Position numbers and translations under genes: made by a program | In this document: piece by piece, positions 1 through 6,733 of the stretch | Numbering within the stretch: position 1 is the stretch's first letter | Layout: every line of letters begins with the position of its first letter | Source of the DNA: a bacterium HR23 | GTDB lineage: Bacteria; Chloroflexota; Dehalococcoidia; Lucifugimonadales; HRBIN23 | Assembly (NCBI GenBank): GCA_002923335.1 | Contig: BEHZ01000018.1 | Location: 1 to 18,957 of the forward strand | Direction: 5' to 3' | Length of the DNA: 18,957 bases | The notes under the pieces: model-generated | Told to the model about the DNA's origin: nothing | The model's input: the letters and a program-made list of their open reading frames with translations, nothing else | Databases searched by the model: none

Positions 1-40
1 ATACCCCCTTTGCCTCCATGGGGACAAGGGCCAGGGTTAT

Positions 41-985
41 CTACCCCCGGAAATAGGGGAGGACGTGCTGGGCGGCCTGGCGCATCTGCTCCCAGACCAT
101 CTGGGGTGTGCCCTGGAACTGGAAGACGATATCTGTTACTCCCAGCGCCAGGCGGGCCTCCACCTCTCGGATGCAATCCTGGGGGGTGCCGGTGATACAG
201 AGCGCCTGGGCCACGTCCTCGGCCCGCATGCGCTCGGTGGCGTATCGGCGTCCCACATGGGCCACCGCCACCCGCAGGGCCTCCGCCTTGTCCCCCGCAA
301 TGGCGATGGGTTGGAGCACGCCCCACCGGAACCCGGAGAGGTCTCGCCCCTCCTGGGAGGCGAACTGGCGTATCTTCTCTATGCTGCTTTGCAATCGGCG
401 CAGGGTATACAGGAAGGGATACCAGCCGTCCCCATACCGTGCTGCACGACGCATGGCCGGCTCCTCCCGCCCTGCCACCCAGATAGGGGGGTGGGGCTTC
501 TGCAGGGGGTGAGGCAACAGGGTTACCTCCTTGCATGCGTAGAAGCGCCCTTCAAAGGTTACATTCTCCTCGGTCCATAGGCGCTTGATCAGTTGAAGGC
601 TTTCGTTGGCCCGCCGCCCCCGCTCCTCCGCCGGGACTCCCAGCACCTCAAACTCCACTCGGGTATCCCTCTGCCCCCCCAGGCCGATGCCGAAGTCCAG
701 CCGTCCCCCCGAGACGTAGTCCAGGGTGGAGGCCAGTTTGGCCAGCAGGACGGGGTGGTAAAGGGGGATGAGGACGATGCCGGTGAGGAGGCGGATGCGT
801 CGGGTGGCGCCGGCGGCGGCTGCCAGGGCGGGGATGCCCAGGAGGGTAGGGCGAGGGGGGCGGCCATCCATCACATGCTCGCCGATGCTCACACGGTCGT
901 AGCCCAGGGCCTCGGCCTCCCGAGCCATATCCACCAGGGATTCCATAGTGAGGGCGACGCCAAAAGTCATATCCTTGGGGGCCAT
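41..985 (-). CDS. LLM-class (luciferase-like) F420/flavin-dependent oxidoreductase
   Basis: This 314-residue protein belongs to the bacterial luciferase-like monooxygenase superfamily, cytosolic TIM-barrel enzymes using F420 or FMN. Family features seen are an N-terminal strand and helix with EAEALGYDRVSIGEH (about residues 23-37), the LDYVSGGRLDFGIGLGG segment (about 88-104), WTEENVTFEGRFY (about 137-149) and PIWVAGREE followed by AARYGDGWYP (about 167-190). The ATG at 985 is chosen because GAAGGAGGAG lies two bases upstream; the longer open frame would run through the tRNA-Trp gene and is not credible. It is the last gene of the minus-strand series, 95 bases after tRNA-Trp, and ends with TAG at 41-43. 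An inverted repeat lies just upstream of its ribosome site. The substrate cannot be told. Family assignment is firm; the choice of F420 over FMN is not. Confidence 0.9.
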   Translation of the reverse strand: MAPKDMTFGVALTMESLVDMAREAEALGYDRVSIGEHVMDGRPPRPTLLGIPALAAAAGATRRIRLLTGIVLIPLYHPVLLAKLASTLDYVSGGRLDFGIGLGGQRDTRVEFEVLGVPAEERGRRANESLQLIKRLWTEENVTFEGRFYACKEVTLLPHPLQKPHPPIWVAGREEPAMRRAARYGDGWYPFLYTLRRLQSSIEKIRQFASQEGRDLSGFRWGVLQPIAIAGDKAEALRVAVAHVGRRYATERMRAEDVAQALCITGTPQDCIREVEARLALGVTDIVFQFQGTPQMVWEQMRQAAQHVLPYFRG

Positions 986-1003
986 TACTCCTCCTTCAGC
1001 AGG

Positions 1004-1023
1004 GGCACCGGCTAGCGGGTGCC
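1004..1023. promoter_or_regulatory. 20-bp interrupted palindrome upstream of the LLM oxidoreductase
   Basis: The sequence reads GGCACC, G, GCTAGC, G, GGTGCC: six-base outer arms and a self-complementary core, broken only by two mismatched central-flank bases. It lies between a possible minus-strand -10 (TATCAT at 1037-1032, no good -35) and the Shine-Dalgarno of the oxidoreductase. It could be an operator at the transcription start or a hairpin in the leader. Its symmetry is seen directly; its role is inferred. Confidence 0.4.
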
Positions 1024-1080
1024 TGGGGTCTATGATAGCGCACGGGGAGCGCCCGGGTGGGGGAAGGGAGAGAAGGGAAA

Positions 1081-1157
1081 TGGCAGGAGCGGAGGGATTT
1101 GAACCCCCGACCACCGGTTTTGGAGACCGGCGCTCTCCCGGGCTGAGCTACGCTCCT
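1081..1157 (-). tRNA. tRNA-Trp (CCA anticodon)
   Basis: The minus strand folds as a full cloverleaf. The acceptor AGGAGCG pairs perfectly with CGCTCCT, the D stem is GCTC/GAGC, and the anticodon stem CCGGT/ACCGG closes the loop CTCCAAA, giving anticodon CCA. The T arm is GGGGG-TTCAAAT-CCCTC with one G-T wobble. The discriminator is G, as usual for bacterial tRNA-Trp, and the 3' CCA is encoded (1083-1081). It is the third gene of a three-tRNA transcript. Confidence 0.96.
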
Positions 1158-1173
1158 GCACCGGCCCGTTCCC

Positions 1174-1246
1174 CGCCCCTTGAGGGACTCGAACCCCCGA
1201 CGCCCGCCTTAGGACGGCGGCGCTCTGTCCTCTGAGCTACAGGGGC
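1174..1246 (-). tRNA. tRNA-Arg (CCT anticodon)
   Basis: The acceptor GCCCCTG pairs with AAGGGGC except for a G7-A66 mismatch. The D stem is GCTC/GAGC, and the anticodon stem CCGCC/GGCGG closes loop GTCCTAA, giving anticodon CCT, which reads AGG. The T arm is GGGGG-TTCGAGT-CCCTC and the discriminator is G. The 3' CCA is not encoded: GGG follows the discriminator, unlike both neighbours. Only one base separates it from the CCA of tRNA-Ala, and 16 bases from tRNA-Trp. Confidence 0.94.
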
Positions 1247-1247
1247 A

Positions 1248-1323
1248 TGGTGGAGATAGGGGGGCTCGAACCCCCAACCCCGGCGATGCGAACGCCGTGC
1301 TCTCCCAGTTGAGCTATATCCCC
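1248..1323 (-). tRNA. tRNA-Ala (CGC anticodon)
   Basis: The acceptor GGGGATA/TATCTCC contains the G3-U70 wobble that identifies alanine tRNAs, with discriminator A. The anticodon stem CGGCG/CGCCG closes loop TTCGCAT, giving anticodon CGC, which reads GCG. The D stem is GCTC/GAGC and the T arm GGGGG-TTCGAGC-CCCCC. CCA is encoded (1250-1248). It is the first gene of the tRNA transcript, a few bases after the predicted start. Confidence 0.96.
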
Positions 1324-1337
1324 ACGGGGCCATCTGT

Positions 1338-1367
1338 ATCATACCCCTGCCCCTCCCCCCCTGTCAA
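1338..1367 (-). promoter_or_regulatory. Sigma-70-type promoter of the tRNA cluster
   Basis: On the minus strand a perfect -35 TTGACA (1367-1362) is followed after 18 bases by -10 TATGAT (1343-1338). The predicted start lies only about 7 bases before tRNA-Ala, a typical short stable-RNA leader. Confidence 0.8.
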
Positions 1368-1389
1368 CGCCCCCGGCCCTGTCTAACGG

Positions 1390-1411
1390 CCCCCGAATCC
1401 CTAAACGGGGG
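1390..1411. terminator. Hairpin after the first enolase-superfamily gene (weak terminator candidate)
   Basis: CCCCCG (1390-1395) can pair with CGGGGG (1406-1411) across a 10-base loop. It sits between the enolase-superfamily stop at 1447 and the tRNA promoter, where a minus-strand terminator would be expected. No run of T follows on the minus strand, so intrinsic termination is doubtful. Confidence 0.3.
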
Positions 1412-1446
1412 GAGAACCCTCCGGCCCTTGGCGGGGGGCACCGTCC

Positions 1447-2616
1447 CTATGTGTTCCAGGGGCGCTGTTTTGCCACCTTCTCGTTGAACTCCACACCCCA
1501 GCCGGGCCTGGTGGGAACCTTCATATAGCCCTTCTCTATCTCCGGCGGGGTGCACAGTTCGTCCTTCCAGGGCACATCGTCTATATCTATCTCCATAATG
1601 CGCACATTGGTGAGGGTGGCGCACAGTTGGGCGCTGATGTAGGACGAGAGGTGGCTGTAGTAGTTGTGTGGGGAGACATTGATGTCATAGGCCTCCGCCA
1701 TAGTGGCTATCTTGCGGGACTCGGCGAAGCCGTTCCAGGGCACATCTATCATAATGTGGTCAACGCATTGCAGTTCAAAGTATCGGCGGTAGCCACGGAT
1801 GCCGTAGAGGTTCTCCCCGGAGGTGATGCGTGTGGCGGTGGACATCTTGATCTGCAGGAGGGCCTCGGGGTTGTAGTTATCTATCTCCAGCCAGAGGAGG
1901 TTGTAGGGCTCCAAGGCCTTGGCGATGCGGATGCAACTCTCCGGGGTAAAGTTGAAGTTCAGGTCCAGGTTGATATCCACATCGGGGCCGACGGCCTCTC
2001 GGAAGGTGGCGATGAGGGTCTGGATGTGACGCAGGAGCCAGGGCTCCACCACCCGGTCGCTGGTGCCCGGGGGCCCGCCGAAGCCCGGCATCCACACCTG
2101 GGCGGGGTCGCCGGGGATGATGATGTTGGTCTTCAGGGCGGTGAAGCCCCGCTCCACCACCTCCCGCCCCAGGCGGGCGATATCGTCCATACTACGGATA
2201 GGGGGTTTGCCCACCAGGTGGGCGTGGCGGGCACGGGTAGTCCCGCAGTGGGACCAGTAGACCCGCACCCGGTCCCGGGTTGGCCCGCCGAAGAGGGTGT
2301 AAACGGGCACGCCCAGGGCCTTCCCCTTGATGTCCCACAGGGCCAGGTCAATGCCGGCGATGGCCTTCTGCACCACACCTCCGGGGGCATGGCGGGCCGC
2401 ACGGAACATGTCGTGGGTAATCATCTCCACGTGGTGGGGGTCTCGCCCCAGGACCAGAGGCTCCAGGTCCCGCACTGCCCCCGCAATGGCGTGGGCCAGG
2501 CGGTTATCGCTACACTCCCCATAGCCCACAAGCCCGGCGTCGGTCTCCACCTTCACGAAGGTCCACGGACGCCACCCCCCGTCCACATGGAGCACCTCTA
2601 TACGGGTAATCTTCAC
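1447..2616 (-). CDS. Mandelate racemase/muconate lactonizing enzyme-family dehydratase (first paralogue)
   Basis: This 389-residue enolase-superfamily enzyme is probably an acid-sugar dehydratase or racemase in the cytosol. The N-terminal capping domain (about 1-125) includes ALWDIKGKALGVPVY at 92-106. The barrel shows K162 in ALKTN, metal ligands D218, E244 and E268, then D291 and H317 (SPHNYYSHL), the Asp-His pair used as acid/base in this superfamily. Two departures are visible: the second Lys of a KxK motif is Asn164, and the usual EEP around the second ligand is LEIDNYN. A GTG start at 2616 is chosen because AGAAGGAGGAG precedes it by two bases; an ATG eight codons upstream (2640) would overlap that site. 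It follows the two ABC ATPase genes by 70 bases on the same strand, so the importer may feed it. The substrate is unknown. Confidence 0.9.
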   Translation of the reverse strand: MKITRIEVLHVDGGWRPWTFVKVETDAGLVGYGECSDNRLAHAIAGAVRDLEPLVLGRDPHHVEMITHDMFRAARHAPGGVVQKAIAGIDLALWDIKGKALGVPVYTLFGGPTRDRVRVYWSHCGTTRARHAHLVGKPPIRSMDDIARLGREVVERGFTALKTNIIIPGDPAQVWMPGFGGPPGTSDRVVEPWLLRHIQTLIATFREAVGPDVDINLDLNFNFTPESCIRIAKALEPYNLLWLEIDNYNPEALLQIKMSTATRITSGENLYGIRGYRRYFELQCVDHIMIDVPWNGFAESRKIATMAEAYDINVSPHNYYSHLSSYISAQLCATLTNVRIMEIDIDDVPWKDELCTPPEIEKGYMKVPTRPGWGVEFNEKVAKQRPWNT

Positions 2617-2651
2617 GGCTCCTCCTTCTGTGCCCAACATGCGTCGGGTGT

Positions 2652-2679
2652 AGTATATACCACGCCGAGGGGGTGGGAA
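2652..2679 (-). promoter_or_regulatory. Possible promoter of the first enolase-superfamily gene
   Basis: On the minus strand a good -10, TATACT (2657-2652), lies 16 bases after TTCCCA (2679-2674), a weak -35. It falls in the 70-base gap after the dppF-like stop, so the dehydratase may have its own start besides read-through from the ATPase genes. Confidence 0.4.
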
Positions 2680-2686
2680 GGGGGGC

Positions 2687-3682
2687 TTACGCCGAGGAAC
2701 CGTAGAGGTGGCAGGCGACCCGGTGCCCGGGGCGCACCTCCCGCATGGTCGGCTCCACCTGGGAGCAGTGGGGCATGGCCCAGGGGCACCGGGGATGGAA
2801 GCGACACCCCGTGGGCAGGTTCAGGGGCGAGGGCACCTCTCCCGTCAGGATGATCTCTTCCCTCTGGATATCCGGGTGGGAGGGGAGGGCTGCGGAGAGA
2901 AGGGCCTTGGTGTAAGGATGGAGGGGGTTGGTGAACAGTTCACGGGTCTCCCCCTCCTCTACGATGCGCCCCAGATACATGACCGCTACCCGATGGCACA
3001 TGTAGCGCACCGTGGCCAGGTGGTGGGCGATAAGGAGGTAACTGAGGTTGTATTGCCCCTGCAGGTCCTTCAGCAGGTTCATAATCTGGGCACGGATGGA
3101 CACATCCAGAGCAGACACCGGCTCGTCCAGGACGATGAGCCTGGGGTTCAGGGCCAGAGCGCGGGCGATGGCGATACGCTGGCGCTGGCCCCCGCTGAAC
3201 TCATGGGGGTAGAGGTTGGCGTGGTGGGGGTTCAGCCCCACATCCTGCAGCAACTTGGCCACCCGCTCCTTGGTCTCCCGGGGCGAGAGTTTCAAGTTGA
3301 TGTCCAGAGGCTCGGCGATGATCTTCCCCACCCGCATGCGGGGGTTCAGGGACGCCCATGGGTCCTGAAAGACCGCCTGCACCGACTGGCGGTAGCGCTT
3401 GCGCTCCGGGCCGCGCAGACGCAGGACATCCTGCCCTTCAAAGAGGATAGAGCCGGCGGTGGGGGGCTCCAGCAGGAGCACCATTTTGGCGGTGGTGGTC
3501 TTCCCACACCCCGATTCCCCCACCAGCCCCAGCGTCTCCCCCTGCCGAATGGAGAAGGAGACCCCGTCCACCGCCTTTAGCAACAGGGTCGTGCGCCGAA
3601 ACAGGCCCCTGCCCACCGGGAAGTATTTCTTCAGGTCCCGGGCTTCTAGGAGCACCTGGCCGTTGGTGGCGTTAGTCGTCAT
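2687..3682 (-). CDS. Peptide/nickel-family ABC importer ATPase, DppF/OppF type
   Basis: This 331-residue ATPase energises a peptide/opine/nickel-type importer from the cytosolic face. Seen are Walker A GESGCGKT (55-62), Q-loop Q106, signature FSGGQ (162-166), Walker B LIVLDEP (182-188) and H-loop H220. The C-terminal oligopeptide-transporter extension (about 235-325) has Cys293, 299, 306 and 324. Those spacings (x5, x6, x17) are identical in the partner ATPase; such cysteines hold a 4Fe-4S cluster in studied dipeptide importers, to my knowledge. The residue after the H-loop His is His rather than the common Asp. ATG at 3682 is chosen because it overlaps the upstream stop as ATGA, indicating translational coupling; a GTG at 3697 also exists. 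The solute-binding protein and permeases are on the divergent transcript starting at 4908. Confidence 0.93.
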   Translation of the reverse strand: MTTNATNGQVLLEARDLKKYFPVGRGLFRRTTLLLKAVDGVSFSIRQGETLGLVGESGCGKTTTAKMVLLLEPPTAGSILFEGQDVLRLRGPERKRYRQSVQAVFQDPWASLNPRMRVGKIIAEPLDINLKLSPRETKERVAKLLQDVGLNPHHANLYPHEFSGGQRQRIAIARALALNPRLIVLDEPVSALDVSIRAQIMNLLKDLQGQYNLSYLLIAHHLATVRYMCHRVAVMYLGRIVEEGETRELFTNPLHPYTKALLSAALPSHPDIQREEIILTGEVPSPLNLPTGCRFHPRCPWAMPHCSQVEPTMREVRPGHRVACHLYGSSA

Positions 3683-4668
3683 ACCAGTTTCCAGCACGCT
3701 GCGGTGTGCCCCTGCTCCACTTCCACCGTGGGGGGATACTCTACTTTACAGCGGTCGTAGGCGTAGGCGCAACGGGGCGCGAAGGGGCACCCCGGGGGCA
3801 GGTCGTGGAGCACGGGGGGCTGGCCGGGGATGGAGTAGAGGCGCTCCACATCCTCCTCCAACTTGGGGACGGAAGCCAGGAGGGCCTGGGTATAGGGATG
3901 GGCAGGCCTATTGAAGATCTGGCGCACATCCCCCTTCTCCACAATGCGCCCCGCATACATCACCGCCACGGTGTCGCACATCTTCGCCACAATGCCAAAG
4001 TCGTGGGTGATGAAGATAATGGAGAGGCCCGTCTCCTGCTGAATCGTCTTCAGCAGGCGCAGGTATTGGGCCTGAATGGTGGCGTCCAGGGAGGTGGTGG
4101 GCTCGTCGGCGATGAGCACCTGGGGCTGGCAGGAGATGCCTATGGCTCCCACCACCCGTTGGCGCATGCCCCCGCTCAACTGATGGGGGTAGTCCCGCAG
4201 GCGTGTCTCGGCGGCGGGGATGCGCACCTGCTTGAGCACCTCCACCGCCCGCTCCACCAGGGCCTTCCGGCTGGGGAGTTTCTGGTGGATGCGGATGGCC
4301 TCCATCACCTGGTCGCCGATGGTAAAGACGGGGTTCAGGGAGGTCATGGGGTCCTGGAGGATGAGGGCGATCCTCTTCCCCCGCACTTTCTGCATCTCCC
4401 CTTCATCCAGGGCTAGCAGGTTCTCCCCGTCCAGGAGCACCTCACCCCCCACAATCCGCCCCGGCGGGGAGGGGATGAGGCGCATAATGGAGAGGACGGT
4501 AACCGACTTCCCGCTCCCCGACTCTCCCACGATGCCCAGGGTCTCGCCCCGGTGGAGGTCAAAACTGACCCCGTCCACCGCCTTTACGACACCCCAACGG
4601 GTGTAGAAGTAGGTGCGCAGGTCCCGCACCCGCAGGAGCACATCCCCGTGATTGGTGCGCTCTCCCAT
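3679..4668 (-). CDS. Peptide/nickel-family ABC importer ATPase, DppD/OppD type
   Basis: This 329-residue ATPase is the partner of the downstream DppF-like protein. It shows Walker A GESGSGKS (48-55), Q105, signature LSGGM (164-168), Walker B VLIADEP (184-190) and H-loop H222 (ITHDF). The C-terminal extension carries PPGCPFAPRC with Cys294, 300, 307 and 325, spaced as in its partner. It is first in the leftward transcript. No convincing Shine-Dalgarno precedes the ATG at 4668, and the predicted transcription start lies only about 7-8 bases upstream, so it may be translated nearly leaderless. The cargo is not revealed by the ATPase. The neighbouring acid-sugar dehydratase makes an organic acid plausible; a peptide remains possible. 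Confidence 0.93.
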   Translation of the reverse strand: MGERTNHGDVLLRVRDLRTYFYTRWGVVKAVDGVSFDLHRGETLGIVGESGSGKSVTVLSIMRLIPSPPGRIVGGEVLLDGENLLALDEGEMQKVRGKRIALILQDPMTSLNPVFTIGDQVMEAIRIHQKLPSRKALVERAVEVLKQVRIPAAETRLRDYPHQLSGGMRQRVVGAIGISCQPQVLIADEPTTSLDATIQAQYLRLLKTIQQETGLSIIFITHDFGIVAKMCDTVAVMYAGRIVEKGDVRQIFNRPAHPYTQALLASVPKLEEDVERLYSIPGQPPVLHDLPPGCPFAPRCAYAYDRCKVEYPPTVEVEQGHTAACWKLV

Positions 4669-4682
4669 AGTCGTCTCGCCCC

Positions 4683-4711
4683 ATTGTAAGGGGGTTGGGG
4701 TGTGTCGTCAA
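4683..4711 (-). promoter_or_regulatory. Leftward promoter of the ATPase genes
   Basis: On the minus strand -35 TTGACG (4711-4706) and -10 TACAAT (4688-4683) are 17 bases apart. The expected start, around 4675-4676, leaves a leader of about 7-8 bases before the ATG at 4668. Confidence 0.75.
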
Positions 4712-4745
4712 GGGCTTTTGCTGAAAGCGCTGTAAACCCCTTGAC
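4707..4745. repeat. Inverted repeat joining the two divergent -35 boxes
   Basis: GTCAAGGG (4707-4714) is the reverse complement of CCCTTGAC (4738-4745), so both promoters read CCCTTGAC through their -35 boxes. GGCTTTTG (4713-4720) also pairs with CAAAAGCC (4745-4752), offset from the first pair. The 23 bases between the main arms contain AGCGCT and are the natural place for a regulator acting on both transcripts. The symmetry is observed; operator function is inferred. Confidence 0.5.
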
Positions 4746-4769
4746 AAAAGCCACCCTCCTCTCTACAAT
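4741..4769 (+). promoter_or_regulatory. Rightward promoter of the solute-binding protein and permease genes
   Basis: A perfect -35 TTGACA (4741-4746) and -10 TACAAT (4764-4769) are separated by 17 bases. The expected start near 4777 gives a leader of about 130 bases, long compared with the leftward transcript, and this leader contains a strong hairpin. Confidence 0.82.
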
Positions 4770-4843
4770 ATCGCCACACTTTGGGACACGCACAGACCGG
4801 GCCAGAAGACTGCCCCTTTCCCTTCAGTCAGACGGGGCCACAG

Positions 4844-4861
4844 GGCGGGGCTTGCCCCGCC
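4844..4861. repeat. Strong GC hairpin in the leader of the solute-binding protein gene
   Basis: GGCGGGG, loop CTTG, CCCCGCC form a perfect seven-pair stem. It sits in the untranslated leader, about 30 bases before the ribosome site at 4892-4902. A decayed look-alike (GGGGCTTACCCCGCC) occurs at about 9959-9973, so it could be a dispersed intergenic repeat, an mRNA-stability stem or an attenuator; there is no T run after it. Confidence 0.45.
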
Positions 4862-4907
4862 GACGATACCCACAGCGTAGGACCAGTAGACAGGAGGGAG
4901 GAGAGCC

Positions 4908-6725
4908 ATGCAGAGGCCGAGGCGGTCGCTTATCCTGTTTGGTGGCGTATGTCTGGGGGTGCTCCTGGTGCTGGCGGTGGGGTGCCGCCCCGCAGCCCAG
5001 CCCACTCCTACCCCTACCCCTGCCCCCGCCCCTACTCCCGTCGTCCGTGCCACCCCAACTCCCACACCCATACCCCCTACGCCCACACCGCCCCCCGTTA
5101 TCACCCCCACCGGCACCCTTACGGTAGCGGTGGCGACGGTGAACGTGCCCTCGGGCACCCCTCGCTTCTGCACCGCCGGGTGTGCCGAGAATGTCTACCA
5201 AGTGAGCGCCTTTGAGACCCTCTTCCGCCCTGCTTCGGGGGACTTCGCCGGGGAGAAGCCGGAGGTGCCCATACTGGCGGAGTCGTGGACCATGGACACC
5301 AGCATGCCCCCCAAGTGGCTGGACTTCAAACTGCGCCAGGGCATCCCCTTCCATAAGGGCTATGGGGAGATGACGGCGGAGGATGTGGCCTTCTCCTTCA
5401 ACGATGCCAACTCCCGCACCACTCCCGAAAGCATCCACGGCCAGGCGGGCGACTTCTACCCCCTTATCAAGAAGATGGAGCCCCTGGACAAATACACCGT
5501 CCGCCTCTGGTATGAGACCTTTGATAGCCGGGGCCTTCGCCACCGCTTCAGCCTCTTCTGGCAGACGGCCGGCGTTACCAGCAAGAAGGTGTTTGACGAA
5601 CTGGGCCCCGAGAAGATGCGCACCGTCTTCATCGGCACCGGCCCCTTCATGATCACCGAATATACGCAGAACAAGGGCATCTTCCTGGAGGCGGTGGACA
5701 AGCACTGGCGGCAGACCGCCCGGTTCAAGACGGTGCGCATCCTGGAGGTGCCCGAAGCGGCGACCCGCCGGGCCATGGCACTTACAGGAGAGGCGGATAT
5801 TGTGGAGCCCGCCCTGAAGGATGTGCCCGACCTGCTCAAAGCCGGCCTCAAGGGTGTGGACACCGGCAACTACCAGCAGGAGATCATCTTCTTCACCGGC
5901 AACTACTGGGAGAAGAAGCATGTGATAACGGGCCAACCCCTGGAGCGCAAACTGGACCTCACCAAGCCGTGGGTCTCCCCCAACCCGGACGACGACCCTG
6001 CCCGTGCGGAGCGGGCCCGCAAGGTCCGCTGGGCGCTGGCCCTGGACATAGACCGGGAGGGGCTGAACAAGGCTATCCTCCAGGGGCTGGGCCGGCCCAC
6101 GCATATTGGCTATGTGTCCATCGCCCACAAGGAGTTCCAGGAGAAGTGGAAGGTGCCCTATGACCCCGCACGGGCCAAGCAGTTGCTCCAGGAGGCCGGG
6201 GGCTGGCCGGCCGGGGTGAACATGGAGATGCACTGCTGGACCCCCGCCGTCTGGGGCGAACTGTGCGAGGCCATCGCCAGCGTCTGGCTCACCGACCTGG
6301 GCATCAAGACCGATATTGAGAAGGTCGCCTACACGGTTTACCGTCCCGGCCTTGTCCAGCGCACCACCTCCAAGCCCATCATCTTCCCCGGGGACGACGG
6401 CAAGAGCGGGTTCCCCTATAGGTGGGCCAAGGGCTTCACCAACTGCTCTATCAGCGCCGGGGGCTTCGGCGTGGGCATGGAGATACCCAAGATGTGCGAA
6501 CTGTATCTGAAGACGGCCGCCGAGATAGACCCCATCAAGCAGAAGCAGTATGTGGACGAGTTCCACGACTACTCCTACCACTGGATGCTCATGCCGGGGA
6601 CCATTGAGTATCCCCAGATCATGATTTACAACCCCAAGCGCATCGCCTCCTGGGACCTGCTCCCGAACACCAATGCCAACCTGGGCGGGCTGAGCAACCT
6701 GGAGAGCGTGGTGCCTGTCCGCTAG
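4908..6725 (+). CDS. ABC importer solute-binding lipoprotein, family 5
   Basis: This 605-residue extracytoplasmic receptor should deliver cargo to the two permeases that follow. Residues 1-25 form a lipoprotein signal (Arg-rich start, hydrophobic core, lipobox LAVGC) with the lipidated Cys at 26. Residues 31-69 are a Thr-Pro-rich tether, common on Chloroflexota lipoproteins. From about 69 the family 5 domain begins (GTLTVAVATVN), with typical segments such as AEDVAFSFND and RKVRWALALDIDREGLNKAILQG. Cys88 and Cys92 lie just inside the mature domain. The start is supported by AGGAGGGAGGAG ahead of the ATG. The gene heads a transcript whose next gene begins 8 bases after its stop. Family members bind peptides, sugars, opines or nickel; nothing here fixes the ligand. 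Confidence 0.93.
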   Translation: MQRPRRSLILFGGVCLGVLLVLAVGCRPAAQPTPTPTPAPAPTPVVRATPTPTPIPPTPTPPPVITPTGTLTVAVATVNVPSGTPRFCTAGCAENVYQVSAFETLFRPASGDFAGEKPEVPILAESWTMDTSMPPKWLDFKLRQGIPFHKGYGEMTAEDVAFSFNDANSRTTPESIHGQAGDFYPLIKKMEPLDKYTVRLWYETFDSRGLRHRFSLFWQTAGVTSKKVFDELGPEKMRTVFIGTGPFMITEYTQNKGIFLEAVDKHWRQTARFKTVRILEVPEAATRRAMALTGEADIVEPALKDVPDLLKAGLKGVDTGNYQQEIIFFTGNYWEKKHVITGQPLERKLDLTKPWVSPNPDDDPARAERARKVRWALALDIDREGLNKAILQGLGRPTHIGYVSIAHKEFQEKWKVPYDPARAKQLLQEAGGWPAGVNMEMHCWTPAVWGELCEAIASVWLTDLGIKTDIEKVAYTVYRPGLVQRTTSKPIIFPGDDGKSGFPYRWAKGFTNCSISAGGFGVGMEIPKMCELYLKTAAEIDPIKQKQYVDEFHDYSYHWMLMPGTIEYPQIMIYNPKRIASWDLLPNTNANLGGLSNLESVVPVR

Positions 6726-6733
6726 AGGGGTAG

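Noticed and set aside
1..19. Possible start of a further minus-strand gene (ATG at 19)
   Set aside because: Only six codons are inside the window and no ribosome site precedes it.
986..1114. N-terminal extension of the LLM oxidoreductase from 1114
   Set aside because: It would be translated from inside the tRNA-Trp gene; a strong ribosome site points to the ATG at 985.
1148..1342. Minus-strand open frame over the tRNA cluster
   Set aside because: It is the translation of three tRNA genes and makes no credible protein.
4981..5110. Repetitive CCTACCCC-like sequence that looks like a short tandem repeat
   Set aside because: It is the coding sequence of the Thr-Pro linker of the lipoprotein, not an independent repeat or CRISPR-like element.
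4824..6581. 585-codon minus-strand open frame opposite the solute-binding protein
   Set aside because: It is a low-stop antisense shadow caused by high G+C third positions. The plus strand carries a lipobox and family 5 motifs in this region.
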